This document shows positions 1-7,374 of a stretch of 36,827 nucleotides of DNA, piece after piece. Origin of the DNA: an uncultured Clostridia bacterium (GTDB taxonomy: Bacteria > Bacillota > Clostridia > Oscillospirales > Butyricicoccaceae); contig CAMEPU010000003.1 of assembly GCA_945932315.1 (NCBI GenBank), positions 1 to 36,827 of the forward strand. The letters are read 5' to 3'. Position 1 is the stretch's first letter; each line of letters starts with the position of its first letter. The translations under genes were made by a program, and so were the position numbers. Below the pieces are notes generated by a model. That model did not search any database. It was not told where the DNA came from and saw nothing but the letters and a program-made list of their open reading frames with translations.

Positions 1-1363
1 GCGCGATGGACAGGATGGCGGCGACCGATTCGAGGAAGGTGATGTCGGTGTTTGAGATATTGTGACGGTGGGAGCCGCGCTCGTCCGTAAAAACAGTGAA
101 GCCGGCCAGTTCGCCTTCGCAGGTCATGGGTAGCAGAAAATCTGCATGCAAGGCGGTGAGTGCATTTTTTTCACTTTCCCACATCGATTTGTAGGAATGG
201 GTCCTGCGGAATTCGTTGTAGAATACGCCGCGCCGGTATTTTTCAAGCCAGACGGGCAGGGGATGGTCGGCCGCGAGCTTCAGCGAACGCTCCCGGGCGT
301 GATAGGTGCAGAATTGAATGTGGTATTCGCCGCCCTCCCGAACAAAGACGTAAGCCGGGTGATCGGGCATACTGTCCTGCAGCAGATCCTGATAGGTCTG
401 CATGATTTCACCCACGTCGAGCGTGTTGCTGATCGCGTGGCTGAATTCCTTGAGCACGGCCTCCTGCTGCTCCTGTCGCTTGACAAACACGCCGTTCATC
501 AGAAAACGCGTCGCATGATAAACCAGCATGGTGAGCAATGAAAAAACAACCGCGATGATGATCGTTTTGCGCTCGGCAAACTGACTGAAGTTTTTAAAGA
601 AGAAATCTTCAATCGTGCCGTAGCTCGCAACCAGGAAAATGGTGGTAAAGACCGCCGCAATCAGATAACTGGAACCGCGGGAGGCCATCTGCGTCAGTGA
701 GATCAACCGTTTTTTATAGAGCGCGTAATACAGGCAAATCGCGTTGATACCGCAGGAGAGGGTGTCAATCGGCAGGGAGACCATCTGCGGCAGTACCGCC
801 GCGCAGGTGCAGACGAACATGATCGCAATGCCTGCCAGAACGGGAACAAAGTGCGAGATGGGAACCAAATCTTCCGAGATCGCGCGCTGCATCAGACGGA
901 TGATGGCACAGATGATAAGCGCCATGACGATGATCGGGATCACGACTGTCCAGGACACGCCGTAGGTAAAGACGCGCTCGCCGTTCACCGTCGTGACCTG
1001 GGGATCGGGGAAATAAATGTTGAACAGATTGGGGATCGTCACCGCGATCGAGAGAACCAGAATCAGATTCTTGAGAAATTGTCCGCGCGCCCCGCAGAAG
1101 TGGTACATAAAATGATAGTAGGCGCAGGGAACGAGAAAGGTGCAGCAGATGGAAACCTGGTACCAGAAAGCGGAACCGGGATAGAGCATCATACGCATGA
1201 AAAAGGAGCCCGCTGTCCAGCCCGTGAAGATCAGAAGCAGGTGGATGAACGCTTTGACCGTGCGGTTCTTTTTCGCACCCGCGCAGGTCAGCACGAGGAA
1301 CAAATTGCACAGCATCGCGGCGAGCGGGACGGCGTAAAACACCTTGTCGTGGAAACTGCTCAC
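1..1363 (-). CDS. Multi-TM sensor protein with GAF-like domain (partial, runs off the window)
   Basis: This gene is absent from the ORF track because it starts with GTG. Reading the minus strand from GTG at 1363 gives an unbroken frame of about 454 codons to the window edge. The first ~290 residues hold about eight hydrophobic segments (for example VFYAVPLAAMLCNLFLVL near the N-terminus). A cytoplasmic helix with KRQEQQEAVLKEFSHAIS follows, then a soluble region resembling a GAF domain (LLPMTCEGELAGFTVFTD). This layout is typical of membrane-bound sensors that end in a histidine kinase or GGDEF output module; the output domain would lie left of position 1 and cannot be seen. The GTG overlaps the TGA of the upstream GH3-like gene by 3 nt, which suggests translational coupling. 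The ligand is unknown. Confidence 0.75.
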   Translation of the reverse strand, partial: MSSFHDKVFYAVPLAAMLCNLFLVLTCAGAKKNRTVKAFIHLLLIFTGWTAGSFFMRMMLYPGSAFWYQVSICCTFLVPCAYYHFMYHFCGARGQFLKNLILVLSIAVTIPNLFNIYFPDPQVTTVNGERVFTYGVSWTVVIPIIVMALIICAIIRLMQRAISEDLVPISHFVPVLAGIAIMFVCTCAAVLPQMVSLPIDTLSCGINAICLYYALYKKRLISLTQMASRGSSYLIAAVFTTIFLVASYGTIEDFFFKNFSQFAERKTIIIAVVFSLLTMLVYHATRFLMNGVFVKRQEQQEAVLKEFSHAISNTLDVGEIMQTYQDLLQDSMPDHPAYVFVREGGEYHIQFCTYHARERSLKLAADHPLPVWLEKYRRGVFYNEFRRTHSYKSMWESEKNALTALHADFLLPMTCEGELAGFTVFTDERGSHRHNISNTDITFLESVAAILSIA

Positions 1364-2558
1364 GGCGCCGCCTCCTTTGCATCCGTCTCGTCCGGGCCTT
1401 GCCGGTAAAGGCGCAGCAGATCGAGCACATTCTCATGGGGCGGATTGATATGCGGGATCGGTTCGCCGTAAAGGGTCTCATAGCCCTGAATAGAACCCGT
1501 GCGCAGAATGGTGACCTCAAGCGGATTGATGCCGAGCAGCTTTTTGAGATCCTTGTAGTCTCCATCATAAAAGCGGAAATAAATCCCCAGATGCTCGCAC
1601 AGAATCTCCCGGGTCAGGGTGGCGCTTTGACGGGAGCCCGGCTCCATCTCGACATAAAGATGCAGGAAGGAGTGGTTGTGTTCGTCGTATTCTTTGAGCG
1701 CGAACCAGTCGTGAATGGGCAGACCGGACAATTCGATCACGCTGCGGATCTCGCGCTCGGTGATTCGTGTGAAGCCGGCGATGTCGATAACGGTCGGAAT
1801 GCGGTCTACATATTCAAATTGGGGAAGATCGAGTTCGTCAGCCGGATTTTTGGTGCGCAGACAGCGGTATACGTCGCCCACCCGGTACCGGGTGAAAGCG
1901 CCGCCCTTGAGAACCGTGATGACGAGCTCGTAGTTCTGATTGGCCGAAAGCTCATTCATCAGATAGGTCTTGGGGGTATACGACGGGTCGCGCAGGCTGT
2001 GCAGCATCTCCTGCTCAGGAATGAATTCATAAAAACAGGCGTCCGGGAAAAAGACCAGACCGTTGTGGGCACAAGGCCGGTCGCGTAGGGCAGGGGCGCC
2101 AAAGCGTACAGCATGCGACCGTTCGGCTTGACGTTGAAATGTCCCTTGCGCTTGCTGGTGGTCAGCAGCATGGTGGCCAGCGTGTTGTTTTTATAGGTCT
2201 CCAGCATAGCGGCCGTATAGGGGGCGCATTTATGCGGAAAGTTGCCGCCTTCCCAGGTCGTCTGCAGCCAGATGACCGCGGGCGCGGGCAGCGCGTCGTC
2301 CTTCTGAAGCAGAAGGATGTCGGCATAGTCCTCGAAGGTCGTCAGCGGCACCTGCGAACGGAATTCCTCGAGCGAGCGGGGAGGGGTGTCGCCAAACAGG
2401 CGGCGGCCCAGCTCACACTTGGAGAGCAGATCGATCTGCTCCATCAGCAGGCGTTCCTGCGTCTGCATATATTCCTCAAGTGTGAAATCCAGGAATCCAC
2501 AATATTCCTGCCAGACTGCGGCACGCGGGAGTTTTTTTATTTTTTCCTCGAATGTCAT
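1360..2558 (-). pseudogene. GH3-family acyl-adenylate/amidosynthetase-like gene, broken by internal deletion and frameshift
   Basis: Two minus-strand ORFs in different frames look like the two ends of one GH3-like protein. The first (from ATG at 2558, MTFEEKIKKL) carries an N-terminal half with LQTTWEGGNFPHKCAPYT, at the place of the GH3 substrate/ATP loop, and LYALAPLPYATG. The second frame, entered near 2040-2090, reads GLVFFPDACFYEFIPE, which resembles the GH3 FYEFIP signature, and continues to the C-terminal fold ending at 1360. GH3 proteins are usually about 500-560 aa, with roughly 150-200 residues between these two blocks. Here they are almost adjacent and out of frame, for a total of about 400 codons. 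So both a frameshift and a missing middle are seen. It may be a true pseudogene or an assembly error. Family assignment rests on motif recall. Confidence 0.6.
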
Positions 2559-2584
2559 GACGAACTCTTTTCTCCCCTAAGAAA

Positions 2585-3136
2585 TCACTTCGAGCGAAAG
2601 CAGGCCCGGATGCTGTCACGGGTGGGCAGCAAAAACGGGGTCCTCTTTTGATACGCATCGTACCCGGCGAGCGTATGCGGAAAAATAAATCGGTCCTGCC
2701 ACCAGACGTAGGCCGTATCGAGCGCGGTGTACAACAGGGCGGCGGTCCAGAGCTGCGCGCCGTCGAGAGCGGCCGCGGCCAGCAGATACGTCAGCGCCAG
2801 CCAGAGCACGCCGGGATGGCGGCAAAGGGCATAGACGCCGGTATCAATTACAGAAAGCCCGCCGTCTCCGGCGTAGGTGTCCGAAAACGGGAGCGCGAAA
2901 AACAGGGTATAGAACTCAAGCGCAAGCGCGCCTGCCGCCCCCAGCAGCAGGAGAACGCGCGGCAGAGTCAGTTGGCCGGGGTAATTGTCCCGGAAAAGCG
3001 CGACGGAAGAGGCGGCCAGCAGCAGACAACCGAGCGCAAACAGCGCGGAAGCGGAGCGGCGTCTGCCGCGCAGGCCGAGCCAATCGGACAGGGCGCAGAC
3101 CGGAAAGGACAGCGCGCCCAGAAACAGCGCGGTCAT
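2585..3136 (-). CDS. Isoprenylcysteine methyltransferase-like (ICMT/PEMT-type) membrane protein
   Basis: The chosen start is ATG at 3136 (MTALFLGALSF), 183 aa; the longer ORF in the track reads back into degV. ATG overlaps the TGA of degV as ATGA, so the two are probably translationally coupled. The protein has about five hydrophobic helices. Near residue 115 it has CRHPGVLWLALTYLLAAA, which matches the RHP-type motif of ICMT/NnrU/PEMT small membrane methyltransferases. It ends with GYDAYQKRTPFLLPT, similar to the conserved Y..Y...TP..iP tail of that superfamily. The family binds SAM at the membrane and methylates thiol or phospholipid groups; the substrate here is unknown. The broken GH3-like gene begins 26 nt downstream. 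Confidence 0.65.
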   Translation of the reverse strand: MTALFLGALSFPVCALSDWLGLRGRRRSASALFALGCLLLAASSVALFRDNYPGQLTLPRVLLLLGAAGALALEFYTLFFALPFSDTYAGDGGLSVIDTGVYALCRHPGVLWLALTYLLAAAALDGAQLWTAALLYTALDTAYVWWQDRFIFPHTLAGYDAYQKRTPFLLPTRDSIRACFRSK

Positions 3137-3987
3137 GCGTGCGGCTCGCGGAAGGCGATGCCGATGCAGCCCGGGCCGGTATAGATGCCGATGACGGCAC
3201 CCACCCACTCGACGCGCACGGTTGCTTCGGGGTCGATCGCACGCAGACGGTCGGCGAACGCGTTCGCCAGTTCCTCGCGCTGCGAATGATAGATGAAGAC
3301 GTCGGTGCCTTTATGAGCCAGTGTTTTATAGTTGTCCAGAAATTTCTGAATGCCCGCGTCGACCGTGCGGACGAAGCCGTCGTCGTGGATCATGCCGTCG
3401 GTGAAAGTCAGAATGGGTTTGATCTTCAACAGATCGGCAGCCAGCAGGCGGATCGTACCCGAACGGCCGCCCTTGCGGGCGTATTGCAGCGATTCGGTGA
3501 CGAAAAAGCAGTTCATGTGGCTGTGCGCCCGGTCGAGATAACTCAGAATCTCCTGCGCGTCCGCGCCCCGCTGGGCCATGCGGCCGGCTTCGATCGCGAG
3601 CAGCGCCAGCGTAAAGCAGATCTGCAGCGAGTCGTAGACATGGATCGGCGTCGGAAAGCCCTGTTCCGCCAGCAGCTTGGCTGCGGCGCAGGCCGTGTTG
3701 TAGGAACCGGACATGCGGCTGGTCAGACAGATGCAGATGATCGCGTCCGCGCCTTCCGCCTTGCGGAAATATTCAGCGTACAGGCCGATGCTGGGCTGCG
3801 AGGTGGTCGGCAGTTTTTCCGCCTTCGCCAGACGTTCATAAAGAACGGGCGGCGTGATGTCGATGTTGTTGAGCAGCTGTTCATCGCCGAAAATGACAGC
3901 GTCGGGCACCAATGTGATGCCGAATTCTTCCGCCAGCGCAGGGGTCAGGTCGGAGACGGAGTTGGTGAAAATACGGACGTTTGCCAT
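3133..3987 (-). CDS. DegV family fatty-acid-binding protein
   Basis: The protein has 284 aa, the normal size for the DegV/FakB family. It starts MANVRIFTNSVSDLT, which is the usual first strand followed by the phosphate/fatty-acid contacting loop. TTSQPS near residue 60 is the conserved DegV loop, SRMSGSYNTA near 90 is the second lipid head-group motif, and RKGGRSG near 165 is also typical. FakB-type DegV proteins bind a fatty acid and present it to the kinase FakA for phosphorylation; whether this one acts with FakA cannot be told, because no fakA lies in the window. It is the first gene of a minus-strand operon with the ICMT-like membrane protein, which it overlaps by 4 nt. Confidence 0.9.
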   Translation of the reverse strand: MANVRIFTNSVSDLTPALAEEFGITLVPDAVIFGDEQLLNNIDITPPVLYERLAKAEKLPTTSQPSIGLYAEYFRKAEGADAIICICLTSRMSGSYNTACAAAKLLAEQGFPTPIHVYDSLQICFTLALLAIEAGRMAQRGADAQEILSYLDRAHSHMNCFFVTESLQYARKGGRSGTIRLLAADLLKIKPILTFTDGMIHDDGFVRTVDAGIQKFLDNYKTLAHKGTDVFIYHSQREELANAFADRLRAIDPEATVRVEWVGAVIGIYTGPGCIGIAFREPHA

Positions 3988-4041
3988 GGGCGCAGCACCG
4001 GCCTTTCAAGGTTACACTTTAAGCATAAAACTACAATTTGA

Positions 4042-4082
4042 ATTATAACAGAAAATAAATGAAACGCTAACTTATTTGTCAA
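4042..4082 (-). promoter_or_regulatory. Candidate promoter of the degV operon
   Basis: The minus strand carries a perfect TATAAT (4042-4047) upstream of degV. A perfect TTGACA (4077-4082) lies 29 bp further upstream, which is too far for a -35 of that -10. TTGACA is 17 bp from a weaker TTTATT, so either overlapping promoters or one with a poor -35 is present. Confidence 0.45.
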
Positions 4083-4100
4083 AAAAAGCGAAAAAAAGAG

Positions 4101-4127
4101 AAAAAAAGAGGAAACCGAAGTTTCCCC
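4101..4127 (-). terminator. Rho-independent terminator after ruvX
   Basis: Read on the minus strand, GGGGAAAC-TTCG-GTTTCCTC forms an 8-bp stem (one G-T wobble) with a UUCG-type tetraloop, followed by T7. It lies 25 nt downstream of the ruvX stop and separates ruvX from degV. Confidence 0.8.
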
Positions 4128-4152
4128 TTTTTATGTAAAGCAAACTGCCCGC

Positions 4153-4572
4153 TCATCCACGGGTTCTCCGAAAATCGAGATATCCCTGTAAAATCAGCGT
4201 TGCCGCGACCGCATCAACGTTCTGACGGTGCTTTTTTTCCTTTTTTCCGGCGCTGTGCAGGATGGCGTGCGCTTCGACCGTGGTGCGGCGCTCGTCCCAG
4301 AGGACAGGCTTGAGGCCGGTGCGCGCTTCGAGCTCGGCGGCCAGCGCCCGGCACTTCTCGGCGCGCGGGCCTTCAGAGCCGTCCATGTTGCGCGGGAAGC
4401 CGAGCACGATCTCCTCGATCCGGTTGTCGCGGATAAAGGCGGTGAGCTTGTCGAGCAGCTTGTCGTGGTTCCATTCGGCGATGACCGAGGGCGAGCCGGC
4501 GAGCAGGCCGGTCGCATCGGACACGGAAAGGCCGGTGCGCGCGTCACCGTAGTCGATGCCAAGGATCTTCAT
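4153..4572 (-). CDS. ruvX: Putative pre-16S rRNA nuclease / Holliday junction resolvase-like protein YqgF (RuvX)
   Basis: The start chosen is ATG at 4572 ([14 protein letters not shown], 139 aa), with GGAGG 9 nt upstream; the ORF track start is 65 codons too early and crosses the promoter. The protein has the RNase H-like fold signature of the YqgF family: [10 protein letters not shown] at residues 5-14 with the first catalytic Asp, [15 protein letters not shown] near 60, DERRTT near 99 with the second acidic site, and NVDAVAA near 120 with the third Asp. Members process the 5' end of 16S rRNA and are nearly universal in bacteria. The gene is monocistronic here, with its own promoter and terminator, and diverges from the secE-nusG ribosomal cluster. 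Confidence 0.92.
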   Translation of the reverse strand: MKILGIDYGDARTGLSVSDATGLLAGSPSVIAEWNHDKLLDKLTAFIRDNRIEEIVLGFPRNMDGSEGPRAEKCRALAAELEARTGLKPVLWDERRTTVEAHAILHSAGKKEKKHRQNVDAVAATLILQGYLDFRRTRG

Positions 4573-4601
4573 AGGGCAGTACCTCCGCTGGTTTGTGATT
4601 A

Positions 4602-4621
4602 TTATGCTCATTATAGCATAA
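4602..4621 (-). promoter_or_regulatory. ruvX -10 element inside an inverted repeat
   Basis: The minus strand has TATAAT (4610-4615) about 40 bp before the ruvX start. It sits inside the 6-bp inverted repeat TTATGC-N8-GCATAA. No good -35 is seen at 17 bp; TTGTAC lies 20 bp upstream. Confidence 0.5.
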
Positions 4622-4659
4622 ACCGTCCGGAATTTGTACAAATTTTCCCGAAAAAAATG

Positions 4660-4688
4660 TTGACCGCGCGGGAGGGGCGTGTTACAAT
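4660..4688 (+). promoter_or_regulatory. Promoter of the rpmG-secE-nusG-rplK-rplA operon
   Basis: TTGACC (4660-4665), a 17-bp spacer and TACAAT (4683-4688) make a near-consensus sigma-A promoter. It diverges from ruvX and leaves a leader of about 180 nt before rpmG. Confidence 0.85.
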
Positions 4689-4694
4689 AAAAAC

Positions 4695-4715
4695 ACCTGT
4701 GCAGGTTCTTTTTTT
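4695..4715 (+). promoter_or_regulatory. Start-proximal hairpin with T-run in the rpmG leader
   Basis: At about the predicted transcription start, ACCTGTGCAGGT can form a 4-bp stem and is followed by TC and T7. It resembles a very small intrinsic terminator or pause signal. The stem is too short to be convincing. The rest of the leader up to 4860 shows no feature I recognise. Confidence 0.25.
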
Positions 4716-4878
4716 GCGCTGTTTTTTGGAGCCATTCATCGGGTTCCGAAACGGGACGAGCTTGCAACAGGGAGGCAAGGTCCCTGAAAAACGGGACAGT
4801 AAAACAGGCTGCCGCCGGTGCATTTCCAACCCAATCTGCGCCGCGCGTCCGCTAAAAAATAAGGAGGTGCCGTTATTT

Positions 4879-5028
4879 ATGCGCGTTAAGGTAACGCTCG
4901 CCTGCACTGAGTGCAAGCAAAGAAACTACAACACGATGAAGAACAAGAAGAATGATCCCGACCGCCTTGAGATGAACAAGTACTGCCGCTTCTGCAAGAA
5001 GCATACTACGCATCGCGAGACCAAGTAA
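4879..5028 (+). CDS. rpmG: 50S ribosomal protein L33 (bL33)
   Basis: This 49-aa protein is hidden in the ORF track at the end of a 266-aa spurious frame. The start is ATG at 4879, preceded by AAGGAGGTG with 9 nt spacing. [19 protein letters not shown] and the later CRFCKKHT supply two CxxC pairs, so this is the zinc-binding (C+) form of L33. Position directly before secE-nusG is the usual Firmicutes arrangement. It is a structural component of the large subunit near the E site. The next gene, secE, starts 24 nt after the stop. Confidence 0.97.
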   Translation: MRVKVTLACTECKQRNYNTMKNKKNDPDRLEMNKYCRFCKKHTTHRETK

Positions 5029-5052
5029 TCGACAAGAAAGGAAGTACGCTGC

Positions 5053-5286
5053 ATGGCAGATCAGGAAATCAAAAAAACTGACAAGAAGCCGTCGGTGTTC
5101 GGTCGTTTCGGCAAATGGTATCGTGAGCTGAAGAGCGAGGTCAAGAAGATCGTCTGGCCGACCAAGGAGCAGACCCTGAACAACACCGGTGTTGTCCTGG
5201 CGTGCTGTCTGGTCGTCGGCGTTTTCATCTGGATCGTTGACGCGGTCCTGAACCTCGGTGTCGCCGGGCTCATCAGCCTCTTTTAA
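5053..5286 (+). CDS. secE: Preprotein translocase subunit SecE
   Basis: The protein is 77 aa, the short single-TM form found in most Gram-positive bacteria. A charged N-terminus (about 20 residues) leads to the amphipathic surface helix with the family motif ELKSEVKKIVWPTKEQ, then one transmembrane helix (VVLACCLVVGVFIWIVDAVL). SecE clamps SecY in the SecYEG channel. The order rpmG-secE-nusG is conserved, and nusG follows after 17 nt. Confidence 0.96.
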   Translation: MADQEIKKTDKKPSVFGRFGKWYRELKSEVKKIVWPTKEQTLNNTGVVLACCLVVGVFIWIVDAVLNLGVAGLISLF

Positions 5287-5303
5287 CCGAGAGGGGTCGG
5301 AAT

Positions 5304-5831
5304 ATGTCTGACGCTGCAAAGTGGTACGTTGTCCATACGTACTCGGGCTATGAAAACAAGGTAGCCTCGTCCATTGAAATGGCGGTTGAAAACCGCAAGC
5401 TCCATGATCTGATCACCGCGGTCAATGTCCCGGTCGAAAAGGTCACCGAGGTCAAGGACGGAAAAACCCGCGAAGTTGAGCGCAAGCTCTTCCCCGGCTA
5501 TGTCCTCGTGAAGATGGTGCTCACCGACGAAAGCTGGTATCTCGTGCGCAATACGCGCGGCTGCACCGGGTTTGTCGGCCCCAACTCCAACAAGCCGCTT
5601 CCGCTTTCCGATGAGGAAGTTGTGAAGATGGGCGTTGAAAAGCGCGAAATCGAACTGAACTATGCACTGGGCGACAGCGTTCGCATCATCGATGGCCCGC
5701 TTGCCGGATTCATCGGCGTGGTCGATCTGCTGGAGTCCGAAAAGAACAAGGTGCGCGTCGTCGTATCCATGTTCGGCCGAGAGACCCCCGTCGAGCTGGA
5801 GCTCGATCAGGTGGAAGCCCTCGGAGAATAA
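5304..5831 (+). CDS. nusG: Transcription elongation/antitermination factor NusG
   Basis: The protein is 175 aa, the usual size. The NGN domain spans about residues 1-115 (KWYVVHTYSGYENKVA at the start, LFPGYVLVKM near 70, VRNTRGCTGFVG near 85). The C-terminal KOW domain contains DSVRIIDGPLAGFIGVV near residue 130. NusG binds RNA polymerase at the clamp and links it to Rho or ribosomal S10. It is followed by a structured leader before rplK. Confidence 0.97.
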   Translation: MSDAAKWYVVHTYSGYENKVASSIEMAVENRKLHDLITAVNVPVEKVTEVKDGKTREVERKLFPGYVLVKMVLTDESWYLVRNTRGCTGFVGPNSNKPLPLSDEEVVKMGVEKREIELNYALGDSVRIIDGPLAGFIGVVDLLESEKNKVRVVVSMFGRETPVELELDQVEALGE

Positions 5832-5837
5832 AAAATT

Positions 5838-5927
5838 TGCCGCAATGACGGCAGATGGCAAGTGGGAGAACCCGTCCTGTGGATGCGGTTCGCCAGCCAC
5901 CACATTTTGTTAAGGAGGAAACCTCAA
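5838..5927 (+). promoter_or_regulatory. rplK leader: candidate ribosomal protein L1 operator
   Basis: The nusG-rplK gap folds into two hairpins. The first is TGCCG-N6-CGGCA. The second begins GTGG-GA-GAACC and closes with GGTTC-GCCAG-CCAC, that is, an outer stem, an asymmetric internal loop starting GA, and an inner stem. L1 recognises this kind of two-stem element in 23S rRNA and in its own mRNA. The RBS TAAGGAGG follows. The structure was drawn by eye. Confidence 0.5.
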
Positions 5928-5929
5928 CC

Positions 5930-6355
5930 ATGGCACAAAAAGTAGTAGGTTATATCAAGCTCCAGATTCCTGCTGGCAAGGCAACTCCTGCGCCTCCGGT
6001 TGGTCCTGCACTGGGCCAGCATGGCGTAAACATCATGGCCTTCACCAAGGAATTCAATGAGCGCACCAAGAACGACGCCGGCCTGATCATCCCGGTCGTC
6101 ATCACTGTATACGCAGACCGTTCTTTCAGCTTCGTCACCAAGACTCCTCCGGCAGCCGTTCTGATCAAGAAGGCTTGCAAGATCGAGTCCGGCTCCGCTG
6201 TTCCGAACAAGACCAAGGTCGCTAAGATCTCCAAGGCCGACGTTCAGAAGATTGCCGAGATGAAGATGCCCGACCTCAACGCCGCTTCCGTAGAGGCCGC
6301 GATGAGCATGATCGCCGGCACCTGCCGCTCCATGGGCATCACCGTCGAGGAGTAA
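5930..6355 (+). CDS. rplK: 50S ribosomal protein L11 (uL11)
   Basis: The start is ATG at 5930 ([12 protein letters not shown], 141 aa), preceded by TAAGGAGG; the track ORF extends back into the leader. The N-terminal domain contains the [14 protein letters not shown] motif near residues 27-40, part of the thiostrepton and factor-binding face. The C-terminal RNA-binding domain contains [12 protein letters not shown] and the closing [18 protein letters not shown]11 binds the GTPase-associated region of 23S rRNA. Codon use from here on is strongly biased, as expected for highly expressed genes. Confidence 0.98.
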   Translation: MAQKVVGYIKLQIPAGKATPAPPVGPALGQHGVNIMAFTKEFNERTKNDAGLIIPVVITVYADRSFSFVTKTPPAAVLIKKACKIESGSAVPNKTKVAKISKADVQKIAEMKMPDLNAASVEAAMSMIAGTCRSMGITVEE

Positions 6356-6400
6356 TTTTTAGATCATATCTCCCCGACAATTCTGAAAGAATTACACGTT

Positions 6401-6449
6401 GACGGCAAATCTGCCGTCTTAGTGGGAGGGAAATTCCCGCTGTACCACT
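6401..6449 (+). promoter_or_regulatory. rplA leader: second candidate L1 operator
   Basis: The rplK-rplA gap also has two hairpins: GACGGCA-AATC-TGCCGTC (6401-6418), then AGTGG-GA-GGG-AAATT-CCC-GCTGTA-CCACT (6421-6449). The second has a 5-bp outer stem, an asymmetric loop (GA against GCTGTA) and a GGG/CCC inner stem. This is the shape known for L1 target sites. The RBS AAGGAGG follows at once. Confidence 0.6.
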
Positions 6450-6465
6450 TAAGGAGGATATTATT

Positions 6466-7158
6466 GTGCGCAAAGGTAAAAAGTATGTAGAGAGCGCGAA
6501 GCTGATCGATCGTTCCAAGCAGTACGACCCGGCTGAAGCGCTTGCAACCGTTGTTTCTACCGCAAAGGCTAAGTTCGACGAGACCGTCGAGCTGCATGTA
6601 AAGCTGGGCGTTGACTCCCGTCACGCTGACCAGCAGGTTCGCGGCGCTATCGTTCTGCCGAACGGCACCGGTAAGTCTGTCCGCGTTCTGGTATTCGCAA
6701 AGGGCGCCAAGGCTGACGAGGCTCGTGAGGCCGGCGCTGAGTATGTAGGCGAGATGGACATGGTCGAGAAGATCCAGAAGGAGAACTTCTTCGATTATGA
6801 CGTCGTTATCGCAACTCCCGACATGATGGGCGTTGTCGGCCGCCTCGGTAAGATCCTGGGCCCCAAGGGCCTGATGCCGAACCCCAAGGCCGGCACCGTT
6901 TCGATGGACGTTGCCCGTGCGGTTCGCGAGTCCAAGGCTGGTAAGATCGAGTACCGTCTCGACAAGACCAACATCATCCACTGCCCGATCGGCAAGGTTT
7001 CCTTCGGCCCCGAGAAGCTCGAGGAGAACTTCAACGCTCTGATGGGCGCGATCATCAAGGCAAAGCCGGCTGCTGCCAAGGGCCAGTACGTTCGTTCCTG
7101 CGTCGTCGCTTCCACCATGGGCCCCGGCGTCAAGGTCAACGCTGCCAAGCTGATCTGA
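6466..7158 (+). CDS. rplA: 50S ribosomal protein L1 (uL1)
   Basis: The protein is 230 aa with a GTG start at 6466, after AAGGAGG. It begins [17 protein letters not shown], and the conserved two-domain L1 pattern follows: [20 protein letters not shown] near residue 40, then [18 protein letters not shown] near 125, the family signature. L1 forms the mobile stalk at the ribosomal E site and usually represses translation of its own operon by binding a leader that mimics its rRNA site. Here such elements are seen before both rplK and rplA. Confidence 0.98.
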   Translation: MRKGKKYVESAKLIDRSKQYDPAEALATVVSTAKAKFDETVELHVKLGVDSRHADQQVRGAIVLPNGTGKSVRVLVFAKGAKADEAREAGAEYVGEMDMVEKIQKENFFDYDVVIATPDMMGVVGRLGKILGPKGLMPNPKAGTVSMDVARAVRESKAGKIEYRLDKTNIIHCPIGKVSFGPEKLEENFNALMGAIIKAKPAAAKGQYVRSCVVASTMGPGVKVNAAKLI

Positions 7159-7160
7159 TC

Positions 7161-7179
7161 CGCGAAAATCGCGATTTTT
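7161..7179 (+). terminator. Weak intrinsic terminator after rplA
   Basis: CGCGA-AAA-TCGCG is followed by ATTTTT directly after the rplA stop. The stem is only 5 bp with a 3-nt loop, so termination is probably partial. It separates the rplKA unit from the rplJL promoter. Confidence 0.5.
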
Positions 7180-7192
7180 ACAGAGAAATGTG

Positions 7193-7220
7193 TTGACATT
7201 TCCGGCTTATCTGCTATAAT
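7193..7220 (+). promoter_or_regulatory. Promoter of rplJL
   Basis: Perfect TTGACA (7193-7198) and perfect TATAAT (7215-7220) are separated by 16 bp. This gives rplJ-rplL a separate promoter downstream of rplA. Confidence 0.9.
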
Positions 7221-7224
7221 TAAA

Positions 7225-7352
7225 TAGCTTGGTCAAAGACAGCAGGCCGCCGTATGGCTGTAAGACGGATTTCTTCCGCGCCCGCCGAGGTCAACACGTT
7301 TTACTTTGTAACGTTAGTACCCTCTTGTGTCTTTGCACAAGAGGGTATTTTA
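7225..7352 (+). ncRNA. L10 leader (ribosomal protein L10 binding RNA with attenuator)
   Basis: The ~125-nt leader between the promoter and rplJ has the position and shape of the Firmicutes L10 leader: an AG-rich structured part (7230-7310), then the strong hairpin ACCCTCTTGTG-N6-CACAAGAGGGT (7319-7346) followed by ATTTTATTATT. The hairpin is an intrinsic terminator. By family knowledge, the L10(L12)4 complex binds the upstream part and favours termination or blocks translation. The upstream fold was not computed. Confidence 0.8.
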
Positions 7353-7374
7353 TTATTGATGGAGGTGAAACAAG

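Noticed and set aside
4695-4878. Possible riboswitch in the 180-nt rpmG leader
   Set aside because: No conserved riboswitch core was recognised; only a weak hairpin with a T-run is visible.
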